Shown here one piece after another: positions 45,508-54,924 of a stretch of DNA of 64,000 nt. This DNA comes from Helicobacteraceae bacterium (GTDB taxonomy: Bacteria > Campylobacterota > Campylobacteria > Campylobacterales > Sulfurimonadaceae). The position numbers were made by a program, and so were the translations under genes. The DNA is taken from the NCBI GenBank assembly GCA_013138865.1, contig WTBY01000025.1, positions 1 through 64,000 of the forward strand. The letters run 5' to 3'. How positions within the stretch are numbered: the stretch's first letter is position 1; the number at the start of each line of letters is the position of its first letter. Under the pieces are notes generated by a model. The model searched no databases. It was not told the DNA's origin and saw nothing but the letters and a program-made list of their open reading frames with translations.

Positions 45508-46001
45508 AAGATTTTTTAGTAGAACTATTTCACAATTATGCAAACTTAATACTTTTCGTCCATGTTTTAAGTGCGATCATATGGGTTGGCGGAATGTTTA
45601 CTATCCGTTACGCAGTTCATCCTGCTATGCAGCACATTGAAGATCCTAAAGTTAGGTTAGCAAGAACACTCGAGATCTTAAAGAGTTTTTTTGAAGTTTT
45701 AAAGTATGTAGTTCTATTGTCACTTTTGAGTGCGATCGTACTTATAGTTGGACTTAACTTTAAAGGTGGAGATCCATATTTACAAACTATAGTCTATGTT
45801 AAAGAGGCTATATGGGTTGCGATGGCTATAGTATTTTCAATAGCTTGTATGAGAAGAAATAGAGCTGAAAAACTTTTTATAAGTGGCGACTTAGCTGGTA
45901 CAAAAAAATATCTTTCTACTCTTCCCTCTATTTTAGTTCCTCTTAACATAGCGCTTGGGCTTATGGCACTTTATTTAGGTGGAACATTAAGAGGTTTTTA
46001 G
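45504..46001 (+). CDS. Four-helix integral membrane protein (CopD/DUF2269-like)
   Basis: The 165 residues form about four membrane helices. The first holds [15 protein letters not shown], the His-containing motif shared by CopD-like, DUF2269 and HemJ-type membrane proteins. Basic MRRNRAEK follows helix three. A heme- or metal-linked role is possible from that histidine, but I cannot choose between families. ATGA overlap with alaS and direct abutment with maf (next base) indicate one operon. Confidence 0.7.
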   Translation: MKDFLVELFHNYANLILFVHVLSAIIWVGGMFTIRYAVHPAMQHIEDPKVRLARTLEILKSFFEVLKYVVLLSLLSAIVLIVGLNFKGGDPYLQTIVYVKEAIWVAMAIVFSIACMRRNRAEKLFISGDLAGTKKYLSTLPSILVPLNIALGLMALYLGGTLRGF

Positions 46002-46550
46002 ATGTTAAGACTCTGCTCAAGCTCTGAAACTCGTGCTTCTCTTTTGAAAAAAGCCAATATTGAGTTTACTCAAAATGGTGTTAATTTTGATGAAGATAGT
46101 ATTGTAGCAACAACAGCTAAAGAGTTTGTATATAAAGCAACAATAGGCAAATACAAAGAAGCATTGAAACAGTTTGATTTTCAAGAGTTACCTCTTCTTG
46201 TAGCCGATACTGTAGTAACTTCAAACTCTAAAATTCTTCGTAAAGCTTACTCAAAAGAGCAGGCAAAAGAGATCCTTTTAACTCAAAGCAACTCACAAAC
46301 TTCGATCATAACTTGCATGATATATAAAAGCCACAAAATAGAACTTATAGATATTTCAAGTACAACTTACTTCTTTAGAGAGTTTGATGAAGATAGTTTA
46401 AATGAGTATTTAAACTCTGAGTTGTGGAGAGGAAAAGCAGGTGCTTGTATGGTTGAAGGCTTTTGCAAAGAGTATATTCAAGAAGTTCGTGGAGCTGAGA
46501 GTACTGCTATGGGTCTACATACTGAGTTACTTAAAGAGTTTGTGGATTAA
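46002..46550 (+). CDS. maf: Maf-like nucleoside triphosphate pyrophosphatase
   Basis: Maf proteins hydrolyse dTTP/UTP or modified nucleotides to monophosphates. The 182 residues start MLRLCSSSETRASLLKKANI, a variant of the usual LASxSPRRxELL, and keep the general-base aspartate in LLVADTVV, the KAYSKEQAKEIL helix, ITCMIY and AGACMVEGFC ... RGAESTAMGLH. The proline of the SPRR loop is replaced. Start immediately after the preceding stop. The family is fairly certain; substrate preference is not. Confidence 0.88.
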   Translation: MLRLCSSSETRASLLKKANIEFTQNGVNFDEDSIVATTAKEFVYKATIGKYKEALKQFDFQELPLLVADTVVTSNSKILRKAYSKEQAKEILLTQSNSQTSIITCMIYKSHKIELIDISSTTYFFREFDEDSLNEYLNSELWRGKAGACMVEGFCKEYIQEVRGAESTAMGLHTELLKEFVD

Positions 46551-46551
46551 A

Positions 46552-47319
46552 ATGAGAAAGTTATTTTTTGCTATATTAACACTTTTTACATTAGCTATAT
46601 TTTCAGGATGTACATCAAGTAGTTCTCAACAAGGTCAGTTTGTAAAGTCCATTTTCCAGACTAATGGGGCTAGTTCTATTGTTAAACATACAAGTAGTTT
46701 GACCAAGTCACTCTTAAAGTACTCATCAAAACTAAATAAGAGAAATCCTAGCTACTACTCCAAAAAGTATGCGCAAATAATTAAGCAAGATATTAAAAAA
46801 AATGTAAATACAATTAGACTTCCACTAATAAAGAATAGCTCTAACTCTTACGAAGAGTATTTAACTATAGCTTTTAGTAAAAATTATGTTAAAAATAGAA
46901 ATGACTACCTAATTTTAGGAATATATAAAATGCTATATTTTACTTATGATAGAGATAGAGGACATACAGTAACAACTATGCAGTATGAAATTGAAAAGCT
47001 TCAAGAGGCAAATAAATTACTTCAAGTAATTCGTTATAAAATTAATAATGCAAAAGATAAAAATGGAAACTATCTCTTTATAACATGGCAAAGAAAGTGG
47101 CAAATTGATCTACTTAAAAATATAAACAGTTCTAAAAAAATGACAAAACTTTCATTAAACAAAAAAAATACTAAACTTTTACTAGAGAGATCAAATATGA
47201 GTTATCAAGTTATTTTGTCTGATATGATCTTTACGGTTCAAAAATCGATCATCGTTCTTGGAGGTGAGGTCAATAACCTGGGCGCGCAAACAATAAAAAC
47301 TTTCATATTCTTTATATAA
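46552..47319 (+). CDS. Putative lipoprotein
   Basis: The 255 residues begin with a lipoprotein signal and lipobox IFSGC (C20). I start at ATG 46552, one base after the maf stop, not at the long upstream frame inside maf. The mature protein is Lys/Asn/Ser rich and predominantly helical, with KLQEANKLLQVIRYKINNAKD and WQRKWQIDLLKN, and no known domain. It probably sits in the periplasm tethered to a membrane. Convergent with the carbonic anhydrase-like gene, 5 nt away. Confidence 0.75.
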   Translation: MRKLFFAILTLFTLAIFSGCTSSSSQQGQFVKSIFQTNGASSIVKHTSSLTKSLLKYSSKLNKRNPSYYSKKYAQIIKQDIKKNVNTIRLPLIKNSSNSYEEYLTIAFSKNYVKNRNDYLILGIYKMLYFTYDRDRGHTVTTMQYEIEKLQEANKLLQVIRYKINNAKDKNGNYLFITWQRKWQIDLLKNINSSKKMTKLSLNKKNTKLLLERSNMSYQVILSDMIFTVQKSIIVLGGEVNNLGAQTIKTFIFFI

Positions 47320-47324
47320 AAGTT

Positions 47325-47849
47325 TTATATATAATCATTCTTAAAAGAGACATAACGCTCAGCTGAAGCGTAAAGTTCTTTTATCTCTTCAGTGTTCAGT
47401 TCACGTACAACTTTTGCAGGGCTACCCATAATAAGGCTACGTGGTGGAAATTTCTTATTTTTAGTTACTAAACTACCAGCACCGACAATAGACTCTTCAC
47501 CTATAACCGCTCCATCTAAAATAGTTGCACTCATGCCGATCAGACAAGCATTCTCGATCGTACAGCCATGTAACATTACACGGTGTCCTATAGTGACATC
47601 ATCACCTATAATTGTAGGGTTGCCATCACTCATATCTGCTTTTTTATGGTGAGTTACATGAACCATACTAAGGTCTTGTATAGAGGTGCGATCGCCTATT
47701 TTTATGTAGTGAACATCTGCTCGAACTACACTACCAAACCAAATAGAGCAATCCTTACCTATTTCAGCACGTCCGATCACATCAGCGCTCTCAGCTACCC
47801 AGGTATTTTTACCTAGGGTTGGTTTATACTCTTTATAGTTCATAAGCAT
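47325..47849 (-). CDS. Gamma-carbonic anhydrase family protein (YrdA-like)
   Basis: A left-handed beta-helix trimer protein. The 174 residues show hexapeptide repeats and the three metal histidines of the gamma-CA family: one in MVHVTHH and two in IGHRVMLHGC. It also has DCSIWFGSVVRADVHYIKIG, the proton-shuttle region. Carbonic anhydrase activity is possible, but several YrdA-like members lack proven activity. The ATG overlaps the ppk stop (TAATG) and has AAAGGAG ahead, so it is coupled to ppk; a second ATG is two codons in. Confidence 0.85.
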   Translation of the reverse strand: MLMNYKEYKPTLGKNTWVAESADVIGRAEIGKDCSIWFGSVVRADVHYIKIGDRTSIQDLSMVHVTHHKKADMSDGNPTIIGDDVTIGHRVMLHGCTIENACLIGMSATILDGAVIGEESIVGAGSLVTKNKKFPPRSLIMGSPAKVVRELNTEEIKELYASAERYVSFKNDYI

Positions 47850-49945
47850 TATGACTCCTTTAGAAGTTTTGAAGCTAACTGTTGAGCGTAAGATGTACCA
47901 TTCTTTTTAGTGATTTTTTGTGCTTTTGCAACATGTGACTCTATTAGTGCTTGGTTATCTATAATACTATTTTCATCAGTTTTTATTTTTTTGTAGTTAC
48001 CATCAACTTGCAATTCATGTGCTAAAACATTGTCAGAACACTGCAGTTGCAGAAGTTGAAGAAGTTTAGTTACAGACTCATCATCTTCAATACCACTTAA
48101 TAACTCTATTCTTTTCACAAGGTTTCTAGGCATCCAGTCAGCTGAACTAATATACATTTTTACAGCTTCATTTTTAAAATACATAATACGAGCGTGTTCT
48201 AAATATTTACCTATTATAGAAATAACACGTATATTTTCGCTAACACCTTCAATACCAGGTTTTAGACAACATATGCCACGAATAATAAGTTCTATTTTAA
48301 CACCAGCTTGAGAGGCTCTATATAATGAACGAATTACATCTTCATCAACCAAAGAGTTCATCTTTGCAATTATATGCCCATTCTTACCTTGTCTAGCTTC
48401 ATTATCGATCATAGATAGAATTTTAGGTTTCATCTGTGTTGGCGCCATATAGAGTTTATCTAGCTTACCTTTTTTAGAAAAACCAGTTAAGAAGTGAAAG
48501 AAACGAGTTAGATCATTTGTGATCTCTACATTAGAAGTCATATAGCTAGTATCTGTATATATTTTAGCAGTTGCAGGGTTATAGTTACCAGTTCCAAGAT
48601 GAGCATATTGACGTAGTTTACCGTTTACACGTTTTGTTACTAGTGCCGCTTTTGCATGAACTTTAAAACCACTAATCCCATAAATAACATGTGCTCCAGC
48701 TTTTTCAAGTGCTTTAGCCCAAATAACGTTATTCTCTTCATCAAACCTTGCTTTTAGCTCAACCATTACTGTTACTTGTTTTCCAGACTCAGCGGCACTC
48801 ATAAGAGCTGTTACGATCGGAGAATTTGAACCTGAACGATAGAGTGTCATCTTAATACTAACAACATCTTTATCTTTTGAAGCACTCTGAATCATCTTAA
48901 CAATAGGCTCAAAACTCTCATAAGGGTGGTAAAGTAAAACATCTTGTTTATCTAAAACATTAAATATATTTCCACTACTCTCAAAAGGTGGAAGAATTCT
49001 AGGCTTAAAAGATGGTGAAAGTAAGTGAGCAAAGTTTTTATTGCCAACTATTTGCCAAAGTGAACTTAGGTTTAAAAATGTTGAAAAACGGTAAATATCA
49101 TCTTTAAAAATATTTGTATGACGATTTAAAAAACCTACAAGGTCATCATCTGAATTAAATCCAAGTTCAAGTCTTACCATTTCCCCACGGTTACGAAGAC
49201 GAAGACCCTCTTCAAGGATCTCCATAAAGTCGTCCGCTTCTTCTTCTTCGATCTCCATATCTGCATTTCTTGTTACTCTAAAAATTGCATATTTTATAAG
49301 TTCATAACCAGGAAAAAGATCACTAATATGTTCAGCAACAACACTCTCAATAGGAATGTAAGTAGCACTATGTTCTAGTTGAATAAAACGCTCTAACACT
49401 CTAGGTATACGGATTATTCCAAAACGTTCAGCACCTTCTAGCTCAGTATCTCTAAGTTGTACTATTAGACCAAAACTTAAATTATTTAACGGTGGGAAAG
49501 GGTGTGTAGCATCAACAGCGATAGGAATTACAACTGGGTAAATATTTTCATAAAAGAATGTATTTAAGTACCCTTTGTCTTGTGTACTTACGTCCGCGTA
49601 ATTTTTTACAAACATTCCTTCTTCTTCAAGCTTTTTTAAAATACTGTTCATACAATACTCTAAAACTTGTAGCTCTTGGTGTAGGTAGTTTCTTATTCCA
49701 CGTAGTTGTTGAAGGGGTGTTAGTTTGTCTGCACCGGAGACGATCACACCAGCACTAAAGAGTTTTTTTAGACCAGCAACTCTGATCATATAAAATTCAT
49801 CTAAATTTGTTCCATAGATAGCTAAAAATTTAAGTCTCTCTAAAAGTGGAAGTGATTCATTTTGTGCTTGTTTTAAAACTCTAGTATTAAATTGTAACCA
49901 TGATAGTTCACGATTGTTATAGTGTGTAGGATCTTTTAAATTCAT
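47849..49945 (-). CDS. ppk: Polyphosphate kinase 1
   Basis: PPK1 makes polyphosphate from ATP and reverses the reaction. The 698 residues begin with the family N-terminus (RELSWLQFNTRVLKQA, NLDEFYMIRVAGL), with SVVAEHISDLFPGY in the head domain, and PLD-like catalytic domains with the phosphoacceptor histidine in KVHAKAALVTKR and a second histidine in YLEHARIMYF. Length is typical. Expressed with the gamma-CA gene by a one-base overlap; -10-like TATAAA lies about 20-25 nt upstream of the start. Confidence 0.95.
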   Translation of the reverse strand: MNLKDPTHYNNRELSWLQFNTRVLKQAQNESLPLLERLKFLAIYGTNLDEFYMIRVAGLKKLFSAGVIVSGADKLTPLQQLRGIRNYLHQELQVLEYCMNSILKKLEEEGMFVKNYADVSTQDKGYLNTFFYENIYPVVIPIAVDATHPFPPLNNLSFGLIVQLRDTELEGAERFGIIRIPRVLERFIQLEHSATYIPIESVVAEHISDLFPGYELIKYAIFRVTRNADMEIEEEEADDFMEILEEGLRLRNRGEMVRLELGFNSDDDLVGFLNRHTNIFKDDIYRFSTFLNLSSLWQIVGNKNFAHLLSPSFKPRILPPFESSGNIFNVLDKQDVLLYHPYESFEPIVKMIQSASKDKDVVSIKMTLYRSGSNSPIVTALMSAAESGKQVTVMVELKARFDEENNVIWAKALEKAGAHVIYGISGFKVHAKAALVTKRVNGKLRQYAHLGTGNYNPATAKIYTDTSYMTSNVEITNDLTRFFHFLTGFSKKGKLDKLYMAPTQMKPKILSMIDNEARQGKNGHIIAKMNSLVDEDVIRSLYRASQAGVKIELIIRGICCLKPGIEGVSENIRVISIIGKYLEHARIMYFKNEAVKMYISSADWMPRNLVKRIELLSGIEDDESVTKLLQLLQLQCSDNVLAHELQVDGNYKKIKTDENSIIDNQALIESHVAKAQKITKKNGTSYAQQLASKLLKES

Positions 49946-50013
49946 TGTTATCTCGCTTTAATTTTTATACTCTAACATAAGTTTATATCAGTTTGGTAAC
50001 AAACTAAAAAAGT

Positions 50014-51597
50014 TTATTTGATATATGTTTTATAGTTGGGTTTTATTGTAGGTTCTCCTAATAGATATCCTTGCATATATGTGACACCTAGCTCTTTTAC
50101 AGTCTCTAAAATAGCGTCAGAGTGAATAAACTCAGCTACACTATCAACACCTATCTCTTCGCAAAAGTTAAGAATGGTTTTTGTTATTAAGTAGGAGTTT
50201 TGGTTTGTATCTATATCTTTTATAAGTGAACCATCTATTTTTACTATGTCAGGACGAAGCATTAAGACATTTGAGTAGTTTGAAAAACCACTTCCAAAGT
50301 CATCTATAGAGATTTTTACACCCTTTTTTTGCATAAGCTCCACAAACTCTAGAACCTTTTCAAAGTTTAAAATCTCTTCACTCTCTACAATTTCAAAAAT
50401 TGTTTTAGAAGCCATATTATAATGATCCATTCTCTCAATAATAAACTTAACGATCTCTTCACTTACTATGTCCTTGTAAACTAAATTAATAGAGACACTT
50501 TCACTTCTATTCTCAAACTCTTTAAAAACAGATTCGACCATTATTTTAGTAAGCTGAGCATATTTACCTATTTTTTTAGAAACTTCTAAAAAGTAGTAAG
50601 GAGATATAACACCATCATCGTTTTTGATCCGCATTAATGCTTCGTATTTAACAATACCATCAAAAGATACTATAGGTTGGTAAAATGGAACTACTTGCCC
50701 ATTTTTTATAGCTTCGGAGATAATTTTTGTGTACTTCATATCATCTTTATAAATTTTTTCTAGGTTAAGTGATTCACTATAAGTAAGAACTTTTATATGC
50801 TCTTTTTTAGCATAGTTCATAGCCATGTGAGCATGTTCTAGTGGTGTCTTAGTATTACTTGCTATGGTGACCATAATATTTAACTCAACATCAAAAGAAA
50901 ATTCATCTTTTGTGATCGTAGTTGTGATCTGCTCTAAGTTCTGTATTAGTTTTTTAGCCACGTCTTCATAATACTCTTTGCTATTATCTTCATAACAAAG
51001 AAGCACAAACTCATCACCGCCTAAGTTGTAAACACCCCAGTCAGTTCCAGCAAAATGGTAAAGAAAAGTTGTAAAAGATTGTAGGACTTCATCCCCATAC
51101 TCATTTCCAAAAAGATCATTTATATTTTGAAAACCTTGTATATCTATGTACAGAAGACCAAACTTATCAAGTTTTTTTAGATCCTTTTTAAGTGCTAGTC
51201 TATTTGGCAAGCCTGTTAAATGGTTTGTATAGATCTGTTTTTTAAGTAGTTTATTAATTGTAAAAAGTTCACTATTTCTGTCTAGAACATGCTGTGTATA
51301 GTGCTTATTTGTATAGTTTATGTTTTGTTGAACTTGGTGCATAAATTTACTTATTTCTAGGTCTATTGAACCTATGTGAAAAGTTATTGTAATACTTTTT
51401 TCTTTTATATTTATAACACGTAAAGTTATGGCGTCTTTCAACACTTTAGAAACAAATGTTTCTATCTTTGTACACTTCACTGCATTCTTAGAGTTTGATG
51501 AGAGGACAACAAGCACTAGCGCTTTGTTGTCTATGTTATTAGTGATGTATTCAGATAGTTCTAATTCATTAGAAAACTTAATTTGTAAATGTTTCAT
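50014..51597 (-). CDS. GGDEF-EAL c-di-GMP protein
   Basis: The 527 residues have an N-terminal region of about 125 residues of unknown fold, then a GGDEF domain (about 125-270) with intact LGGDEFVLLC and an EAL domain (about 280-527) with YEALMRIKND, DDFGSGFSN and KIDGSLIKDI, all appearing catalytically complete. It can in principle both make and degrade c-di-GMP. No membrane segment or signal peptide was seen, so it is cytosolic. A TATAAT lies 8 nt before the ATG with no ribosome site, suggesting leaderless translation. Confidence 0.9.
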   Translation of the reverse strand: MKHLQIKFSNELELSEYITNNIDNKALVLVVLSSNSKNAVKCTKIETFVSKVLKDAITLRVINIKEKSITITFHIGSIDLEISKFMHQVQQNINYTNKHYTQHVLDRNSELFTINKLLKKQIYTNHLTGLPNRLALKKDLKKLDKFGLLYIDIQGFQNINDLFGNEYGDEVLQSFTTFLYHFAGTDWGVYNLGGDEFVLLCYEDNSKEYYEDVAKKLIQNLEQITTTITKDEFSFDVELNIMVTIASNTKTPLEHAHMAMNYAKKEHIKVLTYSESLNLEKIYKDDMKYTKIISEAIKNGQVVPFYQPIVSFDGIVKYEALMRIKNDDGVISPYYFLEVSKKIGKYAQLTKIMVESVFKEFENRSESVSINLVYKDIVSEEIVKFIIERMDHYNMASKTIFEIVESEEILNFEKVLEFVELMQKKGVKISIDDFGSGFSNYSNVLMLRPDIVKIDGSLIKDIDTNQNSYLITKTILNFCEEIGVDSVAEFIHSDAILETVKELGVTYMQGYLLGEPTIKPNYKTYIK

Positions 51598-51605
51598 TTG
51601 TTAGA

Positions 51606-51611
51606 ATTATA
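51606..51611 (-). promoter_or_regulatory. TATAAT -10 box for the GGDEF-EAL gene, near-leaderless
   Basis: Minus-strand TATAAT ending 8 nt before the ATG at 51597, so transcription would start at or one to two bases before the start codon. Confidence 0.4.
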
Positions 51612-51631
51612 ACATTTTAATTTTTAATTGA

Positions 51632-51637
51632 TATAAT
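51632..51637 (+). promoter_or_regulatory. TATAAT -10 box for the TPR gene
   Basis: Plus-strand TATAAT 24 nt before the TPR protein start, back to back with the box of the divergent GGDEF-EAL gene. Confidence 0.5.
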
Positions 51638-51661
51638 TTACAAAATACTTAAGGAAACTTT

Positions 51662-52294
51662 GTGAATACATTACAAATAATCATGTTAGCCGCCGCAGGA
51701 TACTTCGCTTTTAAAGTTTATGAACACGTCTTAACATTAGATGATAAAGAAAAAAAAGTAGAAAAAAAAGATACTTCAACCATAGAAGGTAATGAAGAGA
51801 AAGAGGAAGTTGCTAAACCACTTACTCTTATAGATGCTGAGTATCTAATAACTCAGGCTGATGAAGCTTTTAAAAATGATGATATTGATAGAGCAGAAGA
51901 GCTACTTGAAGAGGCTTATGAAAAGGATTCTAAACACTTAGATGTAATAAATAAACTAGCTTTTATTAATGCAAAAAAAGGTAATAGTGAAAAAGCTATA
52001 GAACTTTACAATAGTTCTATCGAGTTAGACTATTCAGATGATCTGGTTCATAATGCTATCGCTTCTTTATATAAAGAAAATAAAAATTACTCTAAAGCTA
52101 AAGAGCATTATGAACTAGCACTTAAAATAGACAATGAGTATGCTGTTACGTACTATAACTATGCAAACCTTTTAGTTCTAACAGATGAGCTTGATCGTGC
52201 AATAGAGTACTATCGCAAAGCTATAGAGCTAGATAGTGATCTTGAAGAAGCTCAGAGTGAACTAGAAAAGCTTGAATCTAAACAGCTAGACTAA
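51662..52294 (+). CDS. TPR-repeat membrane-anchored protein
   Basis: The 210 residues begin at GTG with TAAGGAAACT upstream. An N-terminal hydrophobic helix (about 3-20) is followed by a charged Lys/Glu linker and then about four tetratricopeptide repeats (about 60-205), for example AYEKDSKHLDVINKLAFI and YYNYANLLVLTDELDRAIEY. TPRs bind partner proteins; the partner is unknown. It is probably anchored in the inner membrane. The end overlaps the next convergent gene by 4 nt. Confidence 0.8.
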   Translation: MNTLQIIMLAAAGYFAFKVYEHVLTLDDKEKKVEKKDTSTIEGNEEKEEVAKPLTLIDAEYLITQADEAFKNDDIDRAEELLEEAYEKDSKHLDVINKLAFINAKKGNSEKAIELYNSSIELDYSDDLVHNAIASLYKENKNYSKAKEHYELALKIDNEYAVTYYNYANLLVLTDELDRAIEYYRKAIELDSDLEEAQSELEKLESKQLD

Positions 52295-52488
52295 ACTTTT
52301 ACATTTATGATGTTTATGCCAAACTTGTCTATTGAAAAGTTTGCAAAACGATCGTATTGTGAAAATTCTGACGAACTATTTAATAGATCCACTCCATCAT
52401 GGTGAACTAATTCACTCTCCTTAAAAAAGTTATTTTTTTGAATATTATGTGTGTAGTAGTTAAAGCTACTAGTTGCAGATATAGTCAT
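52291..52488 (-). CDS. Small hypothetical protein
   Basis: The 65 residues are polar with no signal peptide or membrane helix (MTISATSSFNYYTHNIQKNN ... FGINIINVKV). AAGGTTGAAAT before the ATG is an acceptable ribosome site. No family is recognised. It overlaps the TPR gene end by 4 nt and may be a real short gene, though length and lack of homology leave doubt. Confidence 0.45.
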   Translation of the reverse strand: MTISATSSFNYYTHNIQKNNFFKESELVHHDGVDLLNSSSEFSQYDRFANFSIDKFGINIINVKV

Positions 52489-52596
52489 ATTTCAACCTTA
52501 AATGTTATTTATGGTTGAAGTATAATTGATTTTATGACAAAATGTAAAAAGTATTGCATTTTGTCATATTTTTACTTTAATTTAATGACAAGTACT

Positions 52597-53856
52597 TTAT
52601 GTGTTATGTATTATAACTCTATTTCTTCCGTTGTCTTTAGCTTCATACAGAGCGTTGTCTGAGACCTTTATTAGTTCGTTAATATCGTTACATTTACCAT
52701 AAGCAACACCTAAAGAGACAGTGTACTTTAAAGTTAGTTCGTCTATTTTGATCTCATTTTCTTCAAAATTCAGACGAATTTTTTCAAATAGTGCAAATGT
52801 ATCGTCTTCAGATATATCTTCAAGTAAAATACAGTACTCTTCACCACCAAAACGAGCTGCAAGATCTGAGTCTCTTAATGTTTTGTCTAAAACTTTAGCA
52901 ATCTCTTGAATTGCCACATCACCAACATCATGGCCATGAGTGTCATTAACTCTTTTAAAGTGATCTATATCTAGTGTTGCTACCGCGACAGGACTATCTT
53001 TTCTAACATTTTTAGCTACGATCATCTCACTTGCTTCAAAAAAGTACCTTCTATTGTAAGAGCCAGTTAAAAAGTCTTTGTTTGCAAGATCTTTTGTTTT
53101 TTGGAAAAGATCTAAAATATCTAGGTTTGAGTTTACACGAACATTTAACTCTTCAAACTTATGAGGTTTTGTTATAAAGTCATTAGCACCGGCTTTAATA
53201 AATTCAGAGAGTGCACGATTGTCATCAGTTGCTGATAGTGCAATGATTGAGAGTGAATCTTTGTCATACTTTTCTCTAAGTTTAGAAGTTAGCTCAATTC
53301 CATCGACATTAGGCATATTGTAATCAGTTAAAATAAGTGATACATTTTGTTCATTATCTTCCATAATATCCAGAGCCTCTTGACCGTCTTTAGCTTCTAG
53401 AACATTAATATGGAGTTTTTTTAAATCTTTTGCAAATGCATCTCTAAAAAGTTGTGAGTCATCAACTACTAACGCAGTGGTTAAACTATTTCTAATAATT
53501 TTACTTATTAAGTTTGCAATGTATTTTCCAGCATTAGGACTATCTTTTCTAATATAGTCTAAAATCTCTTTCTCAAGTAAAACTTTTTTTAAATTAACAT
53601 CGTCATTAGCTGTTAAAACTATTGTTGGAATTTTGTGAGAGAGTGTCAGTAAAACAGCCTTCCCATCGTCACAATCAGGAAGAGCTAAATCAACAACAGC
53701 AATAAATATATCATCTTTATGTCGTCTAATAATATTACTAGCCTCGCTAAAGGAGTAAGCAATTAAAATTTCTATATCATGAATGAGTAAGTCTATATCA
53801 ATTTTTAAAGATGATATGATAGTTTTAGAATCATCTATAAGTAAAATTTTTTTCAT
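52597..53856 (-). CDS. Tandem-receiver diguanylate cyclase (REC-REC-GGDEF)
   Basis: The 419 residues hold a first receiver (about 1-115; IDDSKT, VVDLALPDCDDG), a second (about 125-245; VVDDSQLF, phosphoacceptor in LILTDYNMPNVDG) and a GGDEF domain (about 255-419) with ARFGGEEYCIL. RDSD five residues before GGEEY is an RxxD inhibitory site, so product feedback is likely. Architecture is like PleD. It follows hemB by 9 nt on the same strand, so it may share its transcript. Confidence 0.92.
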   Translation of the reverse strand: MKKILLIDDSKTIISSLKIDIDLLIHDIEILIAYSFSEASNIIRRHKDDIFIAVVDLALPDCDDGKAVLLTLSHKIPTIVLTANDDVNLKKVLLEKEILDYIRKDSPNAGKYIANLISKIIRNSLTTALVVDDSQLFRDAFAKDLKKLHINVLEAKDGQEALDIMEDNEQNVSLILTDYNMPNVDGIELTSKLREKYDKDSLSIIALSATDDNRALSEFIKAGANDFITKPHKFEELNVRVNSNLDILDLFQKTKDLANKDFLTGSYNRRYFFEASEMIVAKNVRKDSPVAVATLDIDHFKRVNDTHGHDVGDVAIQEIAKVLDKTLRDSDLAARFGGEEYCILLEDISEDDTFALFEKIRLNFEENEIKIDELTLKYTVSLGVAYGKCNDINELIKVSDNALYEAKDNGRNRVIIHNT

Positions 53857-53865
53857 CTGTTAATC

Positions 53866-54843
53866 CTAAGTATTTTTTTTTAAAAGTAAAGCTACTTCTT
53901 TAGCATGGTAAGAGATAATTATATCTGCACCAGCTCGTTTAAAAGCTACCATAGTCTCCATCATAACACGATCGTAGTCTATTAGCCCTGAATTACCTGC
54001 ATTTTTAAGCATAGCGTACTCACCACTAACATTATAAACTGCTAATGGGCTTGAAGTATTTTCTTTAACATCACGAATAATGTCCAAATAAGCAAGTGCA
54101 GGTTTTACCATTAAAATATCAGCACCTTGTGCCTCATCTTCAATACTCTCATTTATAGCTTCACGCCTATTTGCTGGATCCATTTGGTAAGTTGTGCGAT
54201 CGCCAAAGCTTGGAGTTGACTCAGCAACATCACGAAATGGTCCATAGTAACCGCTTGAAAACTTAGTTGAGTATGCCATGATCGGTAGGTTTTCGTAGCC
54301 ATTTTGATCAAGTGTTGATCTAAGAGTTTCTATTATCCCATCCATCATACCACTAGGTGCGATCATATCTGCACCAGAAGCTGCGTGAATAAGTGCTTGT
54401 TTAGCTGATATTTCAAGTGTTGCGTCATTATTTACAGTCTGTTTTTCTTCGTCTATGATCCCACAATGACCATGATCTGTATATTCACAAAAACAGAGGT
54501 CTGTAACTACAAACATATCACTATGAGCTTTTTTAATCTCTTTGATCGCAGTTGCTATGATCCCGTGATCACAAAGTGAATCACTCCCAATCGAGTCTTT
54601 GACGTCAGGAATACCAAAAAGAATAATAGAGTAGATACCTAAAGCTTTAAGCTCTTCACACTCTTTGATCGCAACATCTATACTCATTTGAAAAACACCA
54701 GGCATAGAACCTACTTCATTTTTAATGTTTTGACCACTCTTTATAAATAGTGGATATATAAAATCTTCAACTCTTACATGAGTCTCACGCACCATTGCAC
54801 TTAAGTAAGTATTTAGTCTAGTTCTTCTTAATCTCTTAAACAT
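53866..54843 (-). CDS. hemB: Delta-aminolevulinic acid dehydratase (porphobilinogen synthase)
   Basis: HemB condenses two 5-aminolevulinates to porphobilinogen for heme, needed here by the multiheme cytochrome. The 325 residues show [17 protein letters not shown] with the zinc cysteines, the Schiff-base lysines in [15 protein letters not shown] and [11 protein letters not shown], and SPSGMMDG-like APSGMMDG. Length is typical. The upstream gap to divergent ribA is 81 nt and contains an 11-bp tandem repeat. Confidence 0.96.
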   Translation of the reverse strand: MFKRLRRTRLNTYLSAMVRETHVRVEDFIYPLFIKSGQNIKNEVGSMPGVFQMSIDVAIKECEELKALGIYSIILFGIPDVKDSIGSDSLCDHGIIATAIKEIKKAHSDMFVVTDLCFCEYTDHGHCGIIDEEKQTVNNDATLEISAKQALIHAASGADMIAPSGMMDGIIETLRSTLDQNGYENLPIMAYSTKFSSGYYGPFRDVAESTPSFGDRTTYQMDPANRREAINESIEDEAQGADILMVKPALAYLDIIRDVKENTSSPLAVYNVSGEYAMLKNAGNSGLIDYDRVMMETMVAFKRAGADIIISYHAKEVALLLKKNT

Positions 54844-54868
54844 TGTATGAAATACCTTAATTTTTAGT

Positions 54869-54874
54869 TATAAT
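54869..54874 (+). promoter_or_regulatory. TATAAT -10 box for ribA
   Basis: GTTATAATTC 50 nt before the ribA start, in the hemB-ribA divergent gap. Confidence 0.45.
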
Positions 54875-54879
54875 TCTTG

Positions 54880-54901
54880 CCATAATAATACCATAATAAT
54901 A
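54880..54901. repeat. Two perfect tandem copies of CCATAATAATA
   Basis: The 11-mer CCATAATAATA occurs twice in direct succession in the hemB-ribA gap. It lies between the -10 box and the ribA start, so repeat-number change would alter the leader length. Confidence 0.6.
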
Positions 54902-54924
54902 CAATTAGCAAAGATGACAAACTA

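Noticed and set aside
46441-46551. Upstream start for the lipoprotein gene, inside maf
   Set aside because: ATG 46552 yields a proper lipoprotein signal and follows the maf stop directly.
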